Shown piece by piece: positions 1 to 8,545 of a stretch of DNA of 40,312 nt. Every line of letters begins with the position of its first letter. Positions within the stretch are counted from its first letter, which is position 1. The notes under the pieces are model-generated. The model had not been told where the DNA came from and did not search any database. It saw nothing but the letters and a program-made list of their open reading frames with translations. Source of the DNA: Gammaproteobacteria bacterium (lineage in GTDB: Bacteria > Pseudomonadota > Gammaproteobacteria > Arenicellales > JAANXG01); contig JAANXG010000076.1 of assembly GCA_018263405.1 (NCBI GenBank), positions 1 to 40,312 of the forward strand. Direction: 5' to 3'. A program made the translations under genes and the position numbers.

Positions 1-167
1 GGTCGGAAAAGCCCCTCGCCGGCGTTACGCTCGCTTGAATTGACCGGGCCAGTCCTGCGCTCGCGTGCCTTGGCGATCGGCTTTTCCGATCCCGCTGAAC
101 GTGTGTGTATTTATGCCCAAGGGTACTAAGGCTCCTGGACCGGGGTTTTGTACGATTGGTTGGCGGC
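1..167. other. Spacer at window edge with an inverted repeat
   Basis: No gene is supported here. Bases 1-13 (GGTCGGAAAAGCC) pair with 79-91 (GGCTTTTCCGATC) with one mismatch, and 75-80/86-91 also form a small GATCGG/CCGATC hairpin. It lies downstream of the minus-strand c-di-GMP gene and might be part of its 3' end, but there is no clean T-run, so calling it a terminator would be a guess. Confidence 0.3.
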
Positions 168-2558
168 TTATTCTGCAGCAGCAGCCTCCCGGCACTTTTG
201 GGCCTGGCATTCACGCAGGATCTGGGTTGCTCTGGCGGCCGGAGCCGGCTTGCCGACCAGATAGCCCTGAATCTCATGGCAATGCTGATCCCGCAGGAAA
301 TCGAGCTGACTTTCCGTCTCTACGCCCTCGGCAATGATCTTCAGGCCGAGACTCTTGCCCATGGCAATAATGGCTTGGACAATGGCGTCGTCGGTCGTAT
401 TGTGATCAACCTCGTTGACGAAGGACCGGTCTATCTTCAGGGTGTTGACCGAAAACCGCTTGAGATGCGACAGGGAAGAATAGCCCGTGCCGAAATCGTC
501 AATGGATATATTGACATCGAGATCCCTCAACTGACGAAGGATATTAACCGCAAGATCGGGATTCTGCATGATCACGGTCTCTGTTATCTCCAATTCAAGA
601 CTTTCCGGCGGCAGGTCGTAATCTTTGAGGGCCGCACTGATCTGGGCCACCAGATTCCGCTGCTGCAGTTGATAGCCTGAAAGGTTGATCGCGACGCGAG
701 CCGGTTCGAGCCCTTCATCAAGCCATTGGCGCATTTGTGAACAGACCTGGTGGAGCACCCACTCACCGATCGGGAAAATCAACCCGGTCTCTTCGGCAAG
801 AGAGATAAATTCTCCGGGCAGTAGCAGGCCGAGTTCCGGGTGCTCCCAGCGGATCATGGCCTCAAAGGATGTGACTCCGCCACTGCTGATATCAATTTTC
901 GGCTGATAAACAAGTCGAAACTCGTTTCTTTCCAGGGAGCGGCGAATACTGCTTTCGAGAAGCCTGCGCCGGTCGCTGTCGAGATCCATGGACGAACTGT
1001 AGGTTTTGCAATTATTGCGCCCCTGGGATTTGGCGTGGTACATGGCGATGTCCGCTTTTTTCACAAGTTCATCCGGGTTCGCATAGTGATCGGAAAAATG
1101 GCTGATACCAATACTGGCGGTAACAAATATTTCATGATCATTGATTGTCAGGGGTTCGGCCAGATAGTTGAGTATCTTGGAAGCGATCTGTTCGGCATCC
1201 GTTGACCGCTGCAGATTACCGAGGGTAATGGCAAATTCATCGCCACCCAGGCGGCCGATACCGTCGGTCTCGCGCAGAACGGTTTTCAATCGCTCCGCAA
1301 CCTTGACCAGCAGCTGATCTCCGACGGTATGCCCGAGCGTGTCATTGATGATCTTGAACCGGTCGAGATCGAGGAAAAGCACGGCTGCTTCCTTTTGCAG
1401 CCGCTTGGCTATGGCAAGAATCTGTTTGAGTTGGGCGACAAAATGAAGTCTGTTGGGCAGACCGGTCAGATTATCGTGATGGGCCATGTGGAAGAGTTGT
1501 TTCTGGGCCCGTTTGCGCTCGGTGACATTCCTGAAAATGCCCCAGGCAACCAGATCTTCGCCATCATCCTGATTGCAGGTGATGTTCCCCTCGACATTGA
1601 TGACACTGCCGTCGCGGGTCGTCATCTGTCCCTCGATCTCCCCGCTCTGCCGGCCTTCGAGAGCGCGTTGGAGGGCACGGGTATAGCGGCTGTTTTCCCC
1701 ATGGTAAATCATATCCATCATCGTGAGTCGATTCAGGTCGTCAAAGGTATAACCGAGGGTTTTACGCCAACTTTGGTTGACGTAGAGAAACCGGCCGTCA
1801 GGCTGAACACAGAAGATAAGGTCACTGGCACCGTCCAGGAACCTGATGAGGTGCTCCTCACTTTCCTGGAAAGCCTTGTTTTCCCGCCTGATAACGCGCA
1901 TTAGAAAAGCACTGATCAGGGCCATGGCCACATTGAGCACACTGACCCAGCACCACATCAGGCCGGCATAAAGACCGTCGCCATGGAGCGCCGGATTAAT
2001 AAAAGGCATGTCCACCGACGGCAGGAATTGGGCGAATTCTGCGTAGAGCAGGCCACCATAAAGCAATCCGCCCAGGCTGCCCATCGCTAAAATATGCCGG
2101 GGGTTATCAAGCAGCACGGCTGCCTCAATCGTGACGACTAGATAGACCGGCCAGAACCAACTGGCAGCACCCCCACTGTAATGTATCAGTACGGTGACCA
2201 GCGCCAGGTCGAGGCTAATCTGGAGATGGGCAACATAGCGGAACCGGGAGATTGCCTCGTAGAAGAAATGATAGAGAGTGTTGTAGACAAGAACCGCGCC
2301 AACGGCGATGGAAAGAATCGTGATCTGGGCATCGCTAACGAACAGACCATAGCGACTGCCCGCAAACGACACCACCGCAATCGCTCCGTAAAGACCAAAC
2401 AGAAAAAGCAAACACCAGCGAGCAGTGGTTACAAGGGCATTGCGGCCGCGCACGGAAGTAAAATTCCTGTTGATCTTTTCCGTGGCCTGTTCTGGTTGGG
2501 AACTCTGGGACAGGCTGCGGATCCAGTTGGGTGGATTAGGAATCTGCGGTTGGTTCAT
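168..2558 (-). CDS. Membrane PAS-GGDEF-EAL cyclic-di-GMP turnover protein
   Basis: A 796-aa signalling protein predicted to make and/or degrade cyclic di-GMP at the inner membrane. The N-terminal ~45 residues are polar; about six hydrophobic helices follow (roughly 45-225), then a PAS domain (about 235-350, ending in the usual VTERKRAQ linker), a GGDEF domain and an EAL domain. The cyclase signature is intact as GRLGGDEF near residue 437, with an RETD inhibitory I-site exactly five residues before GGDEF. The phosphodiesterase domain has EAM instead of EAL (near 565) but keeps NLSGYQLQ, EITETV, IDDFGTGYSSL (near 689), LKIDRSF and EGVET, so most metal and catalytic positions are present. Start: ATG at 2558 with AAAGG about 7 nt upstream. 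It appears monocistronic. The signal sensed by the PAS or membrane part is unknown, and whether one or both activities operate cannot be read from sequence. Confidence 0.93.
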   Translation of the reverse strand: MNQPQIPNPPNWIRSLSQSSQPEQATEKINRNFTSVRGRNALVTTARWCLLFLFGLYGAIAVVSFAGSRYGLFVSDAQITILSIAVGAVLVYNTLYHFFYEAISRFRYVAHLQISLDLALVTVLIHYSGGAASWFWPVYLVVTIEAAVLLDNPRHILAMGSLGGLLYGGLLYAEFAQFLPSVDMPFINPALHGDGLYAGLMWCWVSVLNVAMALISAFLMRVIRRENKAFQESEEHLIRFLDGASDLIFCVQPDGRFLYVNQSWRKTLGYTFDDLNRLTMMDMIYHGENSRYTRALQRALEGRQSGEIEGQMTTRDGSVINVEGNITCNQDDGEDLVAWGIFRNVTERKRAQKQLFHMAHHDNLTGLPNRLHFVAQLKQILAIAKRLQKEAAVLFLDLDRFKIINDTLGHTVGDQLLVKVAERLKTVLRETDGIGRLGGDEFAITLGNLQRSTDAEQIASKILNYLAEPLTINDHEIFVTASIGISHFSDHYANPDELVKKADIAMYHAKSQGRNNCKTYSSSMDLDSDRRRLLESSIRRSLERNEFRLVYQPKIDISSGGVTSFEAMIRWEHPELGLLLPGEFISLAEETGLIFPIGEWVLHQVCSQMRQWLDEGLEPARVAINLSGYQLQQRNLVAQISAALKDYDLPPESLELEITETVIMQNPDLAVNILRQLRDLDVNISIDDFGTGYSSLSHLKRFSVNTLKIDRSFVNEVDHNTTDDAIVQAIIAMGKSLGLKIIAEGVETESQLDFLRDQHCHEIQGYLVGKPAPAARATQILRECQAQKCREAAAAE

Positions 2559-2848
2559 GGGCGCCTTTTGTTCACGGTAATCGTCTGGAAACTCTCCCTC
2601 AAGCTTCCTCCGGATCGGTATTATCCGGCAGCTATCAACCTTTCATAAAAGCAATGTGCACAAAATTTCGGCATTCCCTCGTCGACCCATTGCCTCACAC
2701 CACATCTTAGACTATATCCGGGATCAGCAGTGGGTGTATCGGAGGATATTGTGACGGAGGTCAATATTGCATGAGGCATCGACTGTATCCAGTCGGTGTA
2801 AAACGACACCGCATATGGGCGACGCGGATATCCTTGAGTGTATTCAAT
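2559..2848. other. Spacer upstream of the c-di-GMP gene
   Basis: About 290 bases before the first mobile element. It must hold the promoter of the minus-strand gene, but I see no convincing -35/-10 pair. The last eight bases (TATTCAAT, 2841-2848) are one copy of the target duplication around the 171-bp element. Confidence 0.4.
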
Positions 2849-3019
2849 GTAAGTTCTCAATAACCCCGTGCAAGAATGTGGGGGTAGGGTTGTCTTTCAG
2901 GGCTGTCGAAAGCACGGAGGCTTTCGCCAGAGCGTACAGGGAGGTATCTACAGCGTCCCTGAAAGACAACCCTACCCCCACATGATCGCCGACATTGCAC
3001 GGACTTTTTGAGAAATTAC
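2849..3019 (+). mobile_element. 171-bp MITE, copy A, with 8-bp target duplication
   Basis: A non-coding miniature inverted-repeat element. Termini are GTAAGTTCTCAA (2849-2860) and TTGAGAAATTAC (3008-3019), complementary at 11 of 12 positions. Long inner arms 2876-2902 and 2957-2983 are perfectly complementary over 27 bp and contain GGGGGTAGGGTTGTCTTTC. Between them is a ~54-bp core with a smaller GAAAGC/GCTTTC hairpin. It is flanked on both sides by TATTCAAT (2841-2848 and 3020-3027), a perfect 8-bp target site duplication. By eye it is identical in length and sequence to copy B. The short ORFs crossing it are palindrome artefacts. The GTAA ends plus 8-bp duplication fit mobilisation by an IS66-type transposase; that part is inference. 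Confidence 0.92.
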
Positions 3020-3072
3020 TATTCAATCACGTATGATTACAGCACTCCATGCCTGGAAGAGAGGAGTAAGCG

Positions 3073-3630
3073 ATGAGACGATTATTTCCGGCCCTGGCGT
3101 TCGTCGCCGGGGTCTTGGCGATGGCGGCATGGCAGCCGGCGGTAGCCGGCGGGCCGCTGGCGGAGCGTCTGGACCGAGTGGTGAGCCGCATGGACAGTTC
3201 GGACATCCGGGCGGCCGACGTGCGGGCGGTGGTCAACCGCCTCCTGCCGTTGCAAAGCTTCCACGGCGGCGTATCCGAAGAAAAGATTCACGATCTCGCC
3301 CGCGAGGCGATGCAAGGCGTGATCGATACCCGCTTGAAGCTGGCTGATGCAAAGCGTCGAGGTGTCTAGGTGGACGAAGCCTCGATCGATGATGCCTTTG
3401 CCAAGGTCGTGGCGCGCTATCCAAACCCGGAAGAGTTCCAGGCCCGCCTGAGACGAGCCGGACTGACCGAAGGCAACCTTCGCGACACGCTGCGGCGCCG
3501 TCAACTCCTCAAGAACGTGGAGGCCGCCGTCGAAGACGAGTCGTACGAGCCGACTCTGGAGGACGCCAGACGTTTCTACGCCGCAAACCCCGACCGATTC
3601 CGCGAGCCTCGTCGCGCCGCCGAAAGAGGC
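3073..3630 (+). pseudogene. SurA-like peptidyl-prolyl isomerase fragment, amber stop and 3' truncation
   Basis: The reading frame begins with a good ribosome site (GAGGAG at 3061-3066) and ATG at 3073, then a signal peptide ending near VAGG. The first 98 residues and the frame after the TAG at 3367-3369 are one continuous homologous segment: ...DTRLKLADAKRRGV, stop, VDEASIDDAFAKVVARYPNPE... then DARRFYAANPDRFREPRRA. This is the N-terminal chaperone domain of SurA/parvulin-type periplasmic foldases. The TAG sits where the family has an ordinary residue, and a one-base change from AAG or CAG would explain it. Homology stops near 3620, just where the PPIase domain should begin and where the convergent hemY-like gene ends (3631). 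So the gene is both interrupted and truncated and is probably non-functional. Base composition is GC-rich like its hemY neighbour and unlike most of the window. Confidence 0.7.
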
Positions 3631-5205
3631 CTAACGGGCTCCGCTGTCCTTCAGGTACGCCACGATCTCGTCGGCCTGATCCCAGGCCTTCTCGATGCAC
3701 GCGTTCATAGCGACACCGTAGTACGAGCTCCCGGCGACCCACAGCCCGGGGTCCGCCGCCAGCCGCTGGTGGATCCGGTCCAGCCGGCTCTGGTGGCCCA
3801 CGTGGTACTGACCGATGCCCAAGGGCCAGCGGTAGACGCGGGTCAGCACCGGCTCTGCCGTGATCCCCATGGCGTCCTCAAGATCCGTCCGAGCCTGGCG
3901 GATAAGCACGTCCTCGCCCTCCGACACCGCTGCCGGGGCGTGGGCACCGCCGATCATGCACCGCACCAGCACCCTCCCCTTGGGCGCACGGCCCGGGAAG
4001 ATCGACGAGTCCCACAGACACCCGAGGATCCGGGGCCCCTCGCCCCGGGGCACCAGGAAACCAAAGCCGTCAGCATCGGGGACATCCGCCGCGTCCCACG
4101 CCAGCGCCACCACCGCGAGACCGGCGGTATCGATAGCGGTGATCGAATCGGCCAGCGCCGGGTCGAGATTTTGGAGCAGTGGTGCTGCTCGGGGCGAGGG
4201 GATGGTCACCACGACCCCGTCGGCGGTGAGCTCCTCGCCCGAGGCAAGGCGCACGGACCACCGACGGTTCCGGGCACCCGGCTCCTTCCCCCGCTGCCCT
4301 GAGCCGGCGGAGCGCGGAAACCTGCGGGAGGCGTCCACCCCGGCCGGCGCGGTGCGCCCCGCGTCCCCGCCATCCCCCGGTCGGTCCGTCTCTGTCCGCA
4401 CCACGGCGGCCACCGGACTACCAGTCCTCACCACGCCTTCTCCGAGGGCCGCCTCCAATCCCCGGACCAGCGTATCCAGGCCATTTTGGAAGGAGGTAAG
4501 GGTGCCGCCGGGCCCCGCCGGACCACCAGGCTGGGTCAGTTCCTCCACGTCCTCGCCGCGGGCCCGGCGCACCTCGACATCCCGCTTCGCGGCCTTCCGG
4601 GCCTTCATCCGAGCGAGCATGGCCTTCACCAGCCCGCCGTGCTCCGCTTCCATCGCCGCCATCTTGGGGAAACTGCTCTGAAGGCTCAACTCGTGGATGT
4701 TGCCAGCGCAAACACCGGAGACCACGGCATCCACCAGGACCGACGCGGCTTCGGGGCCGATGCGCCGGGCGGCGAACTCGTAGATGGTCTCCTCGATGTT
4801 GGGGCGGGAGCGAGCGAAGGGTTCCGCGAAGACCCGGAGCTTGCCGACCACGCTGAGGAGCCCGCTGGTCAGGAAGCTGACGGGCCCGGTGGGCGCTTCA
4901 TGGAGGCGACCGTTCCGGTAGATGAAGCGCTTCGCCGCAGCCTCGTCAGCGGGCTGAAGCTGGTCCTCCAGGCCGACGCGACGCACCAGCTCCAGCGTTC
5001 GGGGCGCGTTGTCCAGGAACCCGTTGGGTCCGTTCTCGATGGTGTAGTCACCGGCCCGCTCGGTGCGGATGTTCCCGCCGGGCTCGGTTTCGGCCTCCAG
5101 GACCACCACCTCCACCGGCGTATCGGCGGTCTTGGACTTACCCCGGATGTTCAAGGCGGTGGTGAGGCCCGTGACCCCGCCGCCGATGATAACGACACGC
5201 TGCAT
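3631..5205 (-). CDS. hemY: Protoporphyrinogen/coproporphyrinogen oxidase, HemY type
   Basis: A FAD-dependent, oxygen-using oxidase of late haem synthesis, converting protoporphyrinogen IX (or coproporphyrinogen III) to the porphyrin. The chosen start, ATG at 5205, gives about 524 aa and puts the dinucleotide-binding motif VVIIGGGVTGLTTALN at the very N-terminus; then come EAETEPGGNIRTE and ENGPNGFLDNAP, and the C-terminal GLWVAGSSYYGVAMNACIEKA typical of the family. ATG at 5229 and TTG at 5265 are alternative starts. Roughly residues 265-320 are a Gly/Arg/Ala-rich low-complexity insertion absent from compact family members. It lies just after the cytochrome c gene on the same strand. GC content and codon choice are clearly higher in GC than most neighbours, suggesting acquisition by transfer together with the SurA remnant. 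Whether the substrate is copro- or protoporphyrinogen is not decidable here. Confidence 0.88.
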   Translation of the reverse strand: MQRVVIIGGGVTGLTTALNIRGKSKTADTPVEVVVLEAETEPGGNIRTERAGDYTIENGPNGFLDNAPRTLELVRRVGLEDQLQPADEAAAKRFIYRNGRLHEAPTGPVSFLTSGLLSVVGKLRVFAEPFARSRPNIEETIYEFAARRIGPEAASVLVDAVVSGVCAGNIHELSLQSSFPKMAAMEAEHGGLVKAMLARMKARKAAKRDVEVRRARGEDVEELTQPGGPAGPGGTLTSFQNGLDTLVRGLEAALGEGVVRTGSPVAAVVRTETDRPGDGGDAGRTAPAGVDASRRFPRSAGSGQRGKEPGARNRRWSVRLASGEELTADGVVVTIPSPRAAPLLQNLDPALADSITAIDTAGLAVVALAWDAADVPDADGFGFLVPRGEGPRILGCLWDSSIFPGRAPKGRVLVRCMIGGAHAPAAVSEGEDVLIRQARTDLEDAMGITAEPVLTRVYRWPLGIGQYHVGHQSRLDRIHQRLAADPGLWVAGSSYYGVAMNACIEKAWDQADEIVAYLKDSGAR

Positions 5206-5266
5206 GGCTTCCGGTCGCCCGCGGGGCATGACCCCGTTCAAATCGCGCACATGGTGCGGGAACAAC

Positions 5267-5707
5267 TCAAGCAGTATGGTTGTACAGTTTGCCCTCCCGG
5301 GTCAAAGCTTGCGGGTCGGGGACAGTAACGGTATTTCGATGAAACAACGCCACCCTGTCCCGGCCCAGTTCCTTGATCGCGCGTGTAACGGATTCCGCCC
5401 GCGCGATTTCCAGGTCGGTGAGCTGCGGATGGTCGCCATGGGCGGGCATCCGGCGGATACCGTCCAAGGCGTGTTGCTTGAGCGCCGTTAAGCCCAGCGC
5501 CGCACGGTCCTCCCACGCTTCCACGTCGCCGATTTTCGGGGCGTTGTTCACCCCTGTTTCGTGGCACGCGGCGCAGATTGCTTCGGCGACTTCCTTGCCG
5601 CTCCGCTCGCCGCTCTGTGCGTCGCCCTCCTGCGGCACCATCAACATCGCGACAACAATGCCGATGAATCCCAGCGTCAAGACCTGCAGTGTTGGTAATT
5701 TAGGCAT
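5267..5707 (-). CDS. Cytochrome c5-like monohaem protein
   Basis: A small electron carrier of 146 aa. An uncleaved or cleavable N-terminal hydrophobic segment (LQVLTLGFIGIVVAMLMV) targets it to the periplasmic side. The single haem site is AICAACHETG; RRMPAHGDHPQLTD supplies the likely axial methionine and resembles the MPxxGG..LTD region of the c5 class. Start chosen at ATG 5707 because GAGGGG lies about 5 nt upstream; the longer frame to 5764 has no such support. The hemY-like gene follows on the same strand, so the two may be co-transcribed, but the functional link (haem supply next to a haem protein) is only suggestive. Its redox partner is not in the window. Confidence 0.85.
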   Translation of the reverse strand: MPKLPTLQVLTLGFIGIVVAMLMVPQEGDAQSGERSGKEVAEAICAACHETGVNNAPKIGDVEAWEDRAALGLTALKQHALDGIRRMPAHGDHPQLTDLEIARAESVTRAIKELGRDRVALFHRNTVTVPDPQALTREGKLYNHTA

Positions 5708-6037
5708 GCTCCCCTCGCGGCTACGGCCATTGAGCGCGTGCTCGGGAATGGTTCCGTATGCCACTTCCGCTAGTGAATTCCGTGCAGTATAACACTACAT
5801 TCCGGACAGATAGCTTACTCGTTACAACCGGATGCCGAGTTTTTGACCTCCCGGAATAGTGCAAGTATATTCAAACCAACGTATGAATTATGGATGACAT
5901 GCCTTCATCGGTCCCGCCCTGGAGCTCAGCCGCGAGCCCTATGGGGCTGCAAGCGCCACTCGACGACCGACCTTTTCGAACTTCCTTGCACGCGGCGGCC
6001 GGCCACGCCCACTCGCCTTCATGAAAGAGGTATTCCT
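5708..6037. other. Divergent promoter region, cytochrome c5 / fadE
   Basis: A 330-base spacer between divergent genes. It contains the sigma70-like promoter listed separately for fadE and, on the minus strand, an extended -10-like TGTTATACT that could serve the cytochrome gene. The remaining ~160 nt form a long fadE leader with no small ORF or riboswitch that I can recognise. Confidence 0.45.
5843..5871 (+). promoter_or_regulatory. Predicted sigma70 promoter for fadE operon
   Basis: TTGACC at 5843-5848 and TATATT at 5866-5871 are separated by exactly 17 bases, five of six matches to each consensus. Transcription would start near 5878, leaving a leader of about 160 nt before the fadE ATG. Prediction from sequence only. 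Confidence 0.55.
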
Positions 6038-8542
6038 ATGTCCTGGATTGTCAGCCTGATTCTTTTGTTCGCGGGGTTAACCGCCACGACACGGCTGCGT
6101 CTGTCGTTGCTTACCTGGACCGTTATCTTCGGTGCGGGTTTGCTGTTGTTGAGCGTGACCGGCCTGTTGCCTGCACTCCTGGCTCTGATCGTGTGGCCGC
6201 TGTTCATCGTCATGGCTCTGTTCAACTTCACCACGCTGCGCCAGAAATACCTCAGCACGCCGATGCTGCAGTACATGCAGAAGGTGTTACCGCCCATCTC
6301 CGAGACCGAGCGGCAGGCCATCGAGGCCGGGACAACCTGGTGGGAAGCGGACTTGTTCCAGGGTAATCCGAATTACGAGAAGCTGTTGAGCGTGCCCGAA
6401 CCGGGATTGAGCGGGGAAGAGCAGGCCTACATGGACGGTCCGGTGGAAAATTTATGCGCCATGCTCGACGATTGGCAGATTTCGCACGAACTGCAGGACC
6501 TGCCCAGGGAAGTCTGGGAGTTTTTGGCGCGGGAGCGATTCTGGGCGATCAACATCCCCAAGCAATACGGCGGCCTGGAGTTTTCAGCCGAGGCTAATTC
6601 GGCCATTGTCACGAAGATCGGCACCCGCAGCGGCACCGCTGCGGTGACGGTGATGGTGCCGAATTCATTGGGGCCTGCCGAACTACTCCTCGATTACGGC
6701 ACCCGGGAGCAGAAGGATTATTACCTGCCGCGCCTGGCGGCCGGGGACGAGATTCCCTGTTTCGGGCTCACCAACCCCTGGGCGGGCTCGGATGCCGGTT
6801 CCATTCCCGATCACGGCGTCGTGTGCAAGGGGGAGTACCGGGGCGAGGAAGTACTGGGCCTCCGGCTGAACTGGGAAAAACGTTACATTACGCTGGGTCC
6901 GGTCGCCACGCTGCTGGGGCTGGCATTCAAGGCCTACGATCCGGACCGCCTTCTCGGCGGGGAAGATGTCCTCGGTATCACCTGCGCCCTGATTCCCACG
7001 GACCTCGAAGGGGTGAGGACCGGCGAGCGCCACTACCCGATGGACGGGCAATTCCAGAACGGACCGAACTACGGCCACGATGTGTTCATTCCCTTGAAGT
7101 TTGTGATCGGTGGTGAGGAGCGGGTCGGAAAGGGCTGGCGGATGCTGATGGAATCGCTGGCCGTGGGGCGGGCGATCTCGCTGCCGGCGTCGGGCACGGC
7201 GGCAGCCAAGTTGAGTGCGCGTACCACCGGTGCTTATGCGCGAATCCGCGAGCAGTTCGGCATTCCGATCGGCAAGTTCGAGGGAGTTCAGGAAGCGCTG
7301 GCCCGTATCGGCGGTCTCACCTATATGATGGACGCGGGGCGCCTGCTGACGACATCGGCGTTGAAATTAGGCGAGAGGCCGAGCGTCATTACGGCCATTT
7401 TGAAGTATCACCTCACCGAGAATGCGAGGACGGTGGTCAACGATGCCATGGATATACACGGCGGACGGGGGATCTGCCGGGGCCCGGCTAACTATCTCGC
7501 GCAGGCCTACACGCAACTACCCATTCTCATCACCGTCGAGGGGGCGAACATCCTGACGCGCAGCATGATGATTTTCGGCCAGGGTTCGATGCGTTGCCAT
7601 CCATACCTGCTGGACGAGATCAAGTTCGCGCAGTCGGAGATCGACGCCACGGTTCGCGATGACTTTGACGAAACGCTGACGAACCATATCGGCTATACCG
7701 CCATGAACGGCATCAAATCCGTCGTTTACGGTGTGAGCGGTTCGCGGCTTGCGCCGGGGGGGGACGGCCCAATGGACAGTTATTACCGTCAGTTCGCCCG
7801 GTACAGCGCGTCGTTCGCGCTGTTGGCGGATATTACGCTCCTTATGCTGGGCGGCGAATTTAAACGCAAGGAGAGTTTGTCCGCTCGTTTCGGCGATGCC
7901 TTGAGCCACATGTATCTGGGCACCGCTTCATTGAAGCGCTTCAAGGACCACGGCGAAATCGAGGCCGATCGGCCGCTGGCGGAATGGGCCTGCCGGCACA
8001 GCCTGCATCGGATACAGATCGCATTGGACGGTATATTGCGTAATTTTCCGGTTCGGTCGCTCGCTGTCCTGTTGCGGGGTGTCGTGTTTCCGCTCGGCCG
8101 GTGCCGGCACGAACCGAGTGACAGACTCGGCCACCAGGTGGCGGAGTTGCTGCTGGAGCCTTCCGAGTCGCGTGACCGGCTCACGGCGGGTATAGATCGG
8201 AAGAGCACGTCAGACGACGTCACCGGCTCGCTGGAGGATGCCTTGGGCAAAGTAGTGCAAGCCGAACCCCTGCTAAAGAAGCTGAAAGAGCAGGGCCACC
8301 GTTTCGAACCCGCGCCGGATAACGCGTATACGGACTGGGTCGATGAATTGGTCAGCGAGGAGCTCATCTCCCGGAGCGAGGCCGAGGTTCTGAGGGCGGC
8401 CCGCGACGCAACACTGAGAGTGATCGCCGTGGACGATTTCCCGCCGCATACCACGCTGAGCGGCAGGGAGACCGGGACTTCCCATGAGGACAACGGAGGT
8501 AGCGGAGACGACCAAGGCGGCGACGGCGACGAAGCCGCCTGA
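6038..8542 (+). CDS. fadE: Long-chain acyl-CoA dehydrogenase FadE
   Basis: First oxidative step of fatty-acid beta-oxidation: FAD-dependent conversion of acyl-CoA to trans-2-enoyl-CoA, at the inner membrane. About 834 aa, close to the ~814 aa of E. coli FadE, which it matches throughout. Two hydrophobic N-terminal helices (about 1-60) are followed by AIEAGTTWWEADLFQGNPNY, the acyl-CoA dehydrogenase core (CFGLTNPWAGSDAGSIPD, NGPNYGHDVF, ITVEGANILTRSMMIFGQG) and the FadE-specific C-terminal DUF1974 region. ATG 6038 is chosen because GAAAGAGG lies just upstream and translation then opens with the membrane segment. First gene of an apparent operon with the ligase (3-nt gap) and crotonase genes. 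The C-terminal tail is an acidic Gly/Asp-rich run. A short stretch at 8194-8208 equals the start of the Illumina adapter (see findings); reading frame and length are unaffected. Confidence 0.95.
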   Translation: MSWIVSLILLFAGLTATTRLRLSLLTWTVIFGAGLLLLSVTGLLPALLALIVWPLFIVMALFNFTTLRQKYLSTPMLQYMQKVLPPISETERQAIEAGTTWWEADLFQGNPNYEKLLSVPEPGLSGEEQAYMDGPVENLCAMLDDWQISHELQDLPREVWEFLARERFWAINIPKQYGGLEFSAEANSAIVTKIGTRSGTAAVTVMVPNSLGPAELLLDYGTREQKDYYLPRLAAGDEIPCFGLTNPWAGSDAGSIPDHGVVCKGEYRGEEVLGLRLNWEKRYITLGPVATLLGLAFKAYDPDRLLGGEDVLGITCALIPTDLEGVRTGERHYPMDGQFQNGPNYGHDVFIPLKFVIGGEERVGKGWRMLMESLAVGRAISLPASGTAAAKLSARTTGAYARIREQFGIPIGKFEGVQEALARIGGLTYMMDAGRLLTTSALKLGERPSVITAILKYHLTENARTVVNDAMDIHGGRGICRGPANYLAQAYTQLPILITVEGANILTRSMMIFGQGSMRCHPYLLDEIKFAQSEIDATVRDDFDETLTNHIGYTAMNGIKSVVYGVSGSRLAPGGDGPMDSYYRQFARYSASFALLADITLLMLGGEFKRKESLSARFGDALSHMYLGTASLKRFKDHGEIEADRPLAEWACRHSLHRIQIALDGILRNFPVRSLAVLLRGVVFPLGRCRHEPSDRLGHQVAELLLEPSESRDRLTAGIDRKSTSDDVTGSLEDALGKVVQAEPLLKKLKEQGHRFEPAPDNAYTDWVDELVSEELISRSEAEVLRAARDATLRVIAVDDFPPHTTLSGRETGTSHEDNGGSGDDQGGDGDEAA

Positions 8543-8545
8543 TCC

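Noticed and set aside
2844..3026. Small ORFs whose proteins contain VGLSFR...DNPTPT on both strands
   Set aside because: They are translations of the palindromic MITE and recur at each copy; no start signals or conservation as protein.
3367..3369. Amber codon as programmed read-through or pyrrolysine
   Set aside because: The gene is also truncated before its catalytic domain, and nothing else in the window suggests recoding; mutation is simpler.
4486..5328. A 280-codon plus-strand frame opposite the hemY-like gene
   Set aside because: Pure antisense shadow in very GC-rich DNA; low-complexity product and no ribosome site.
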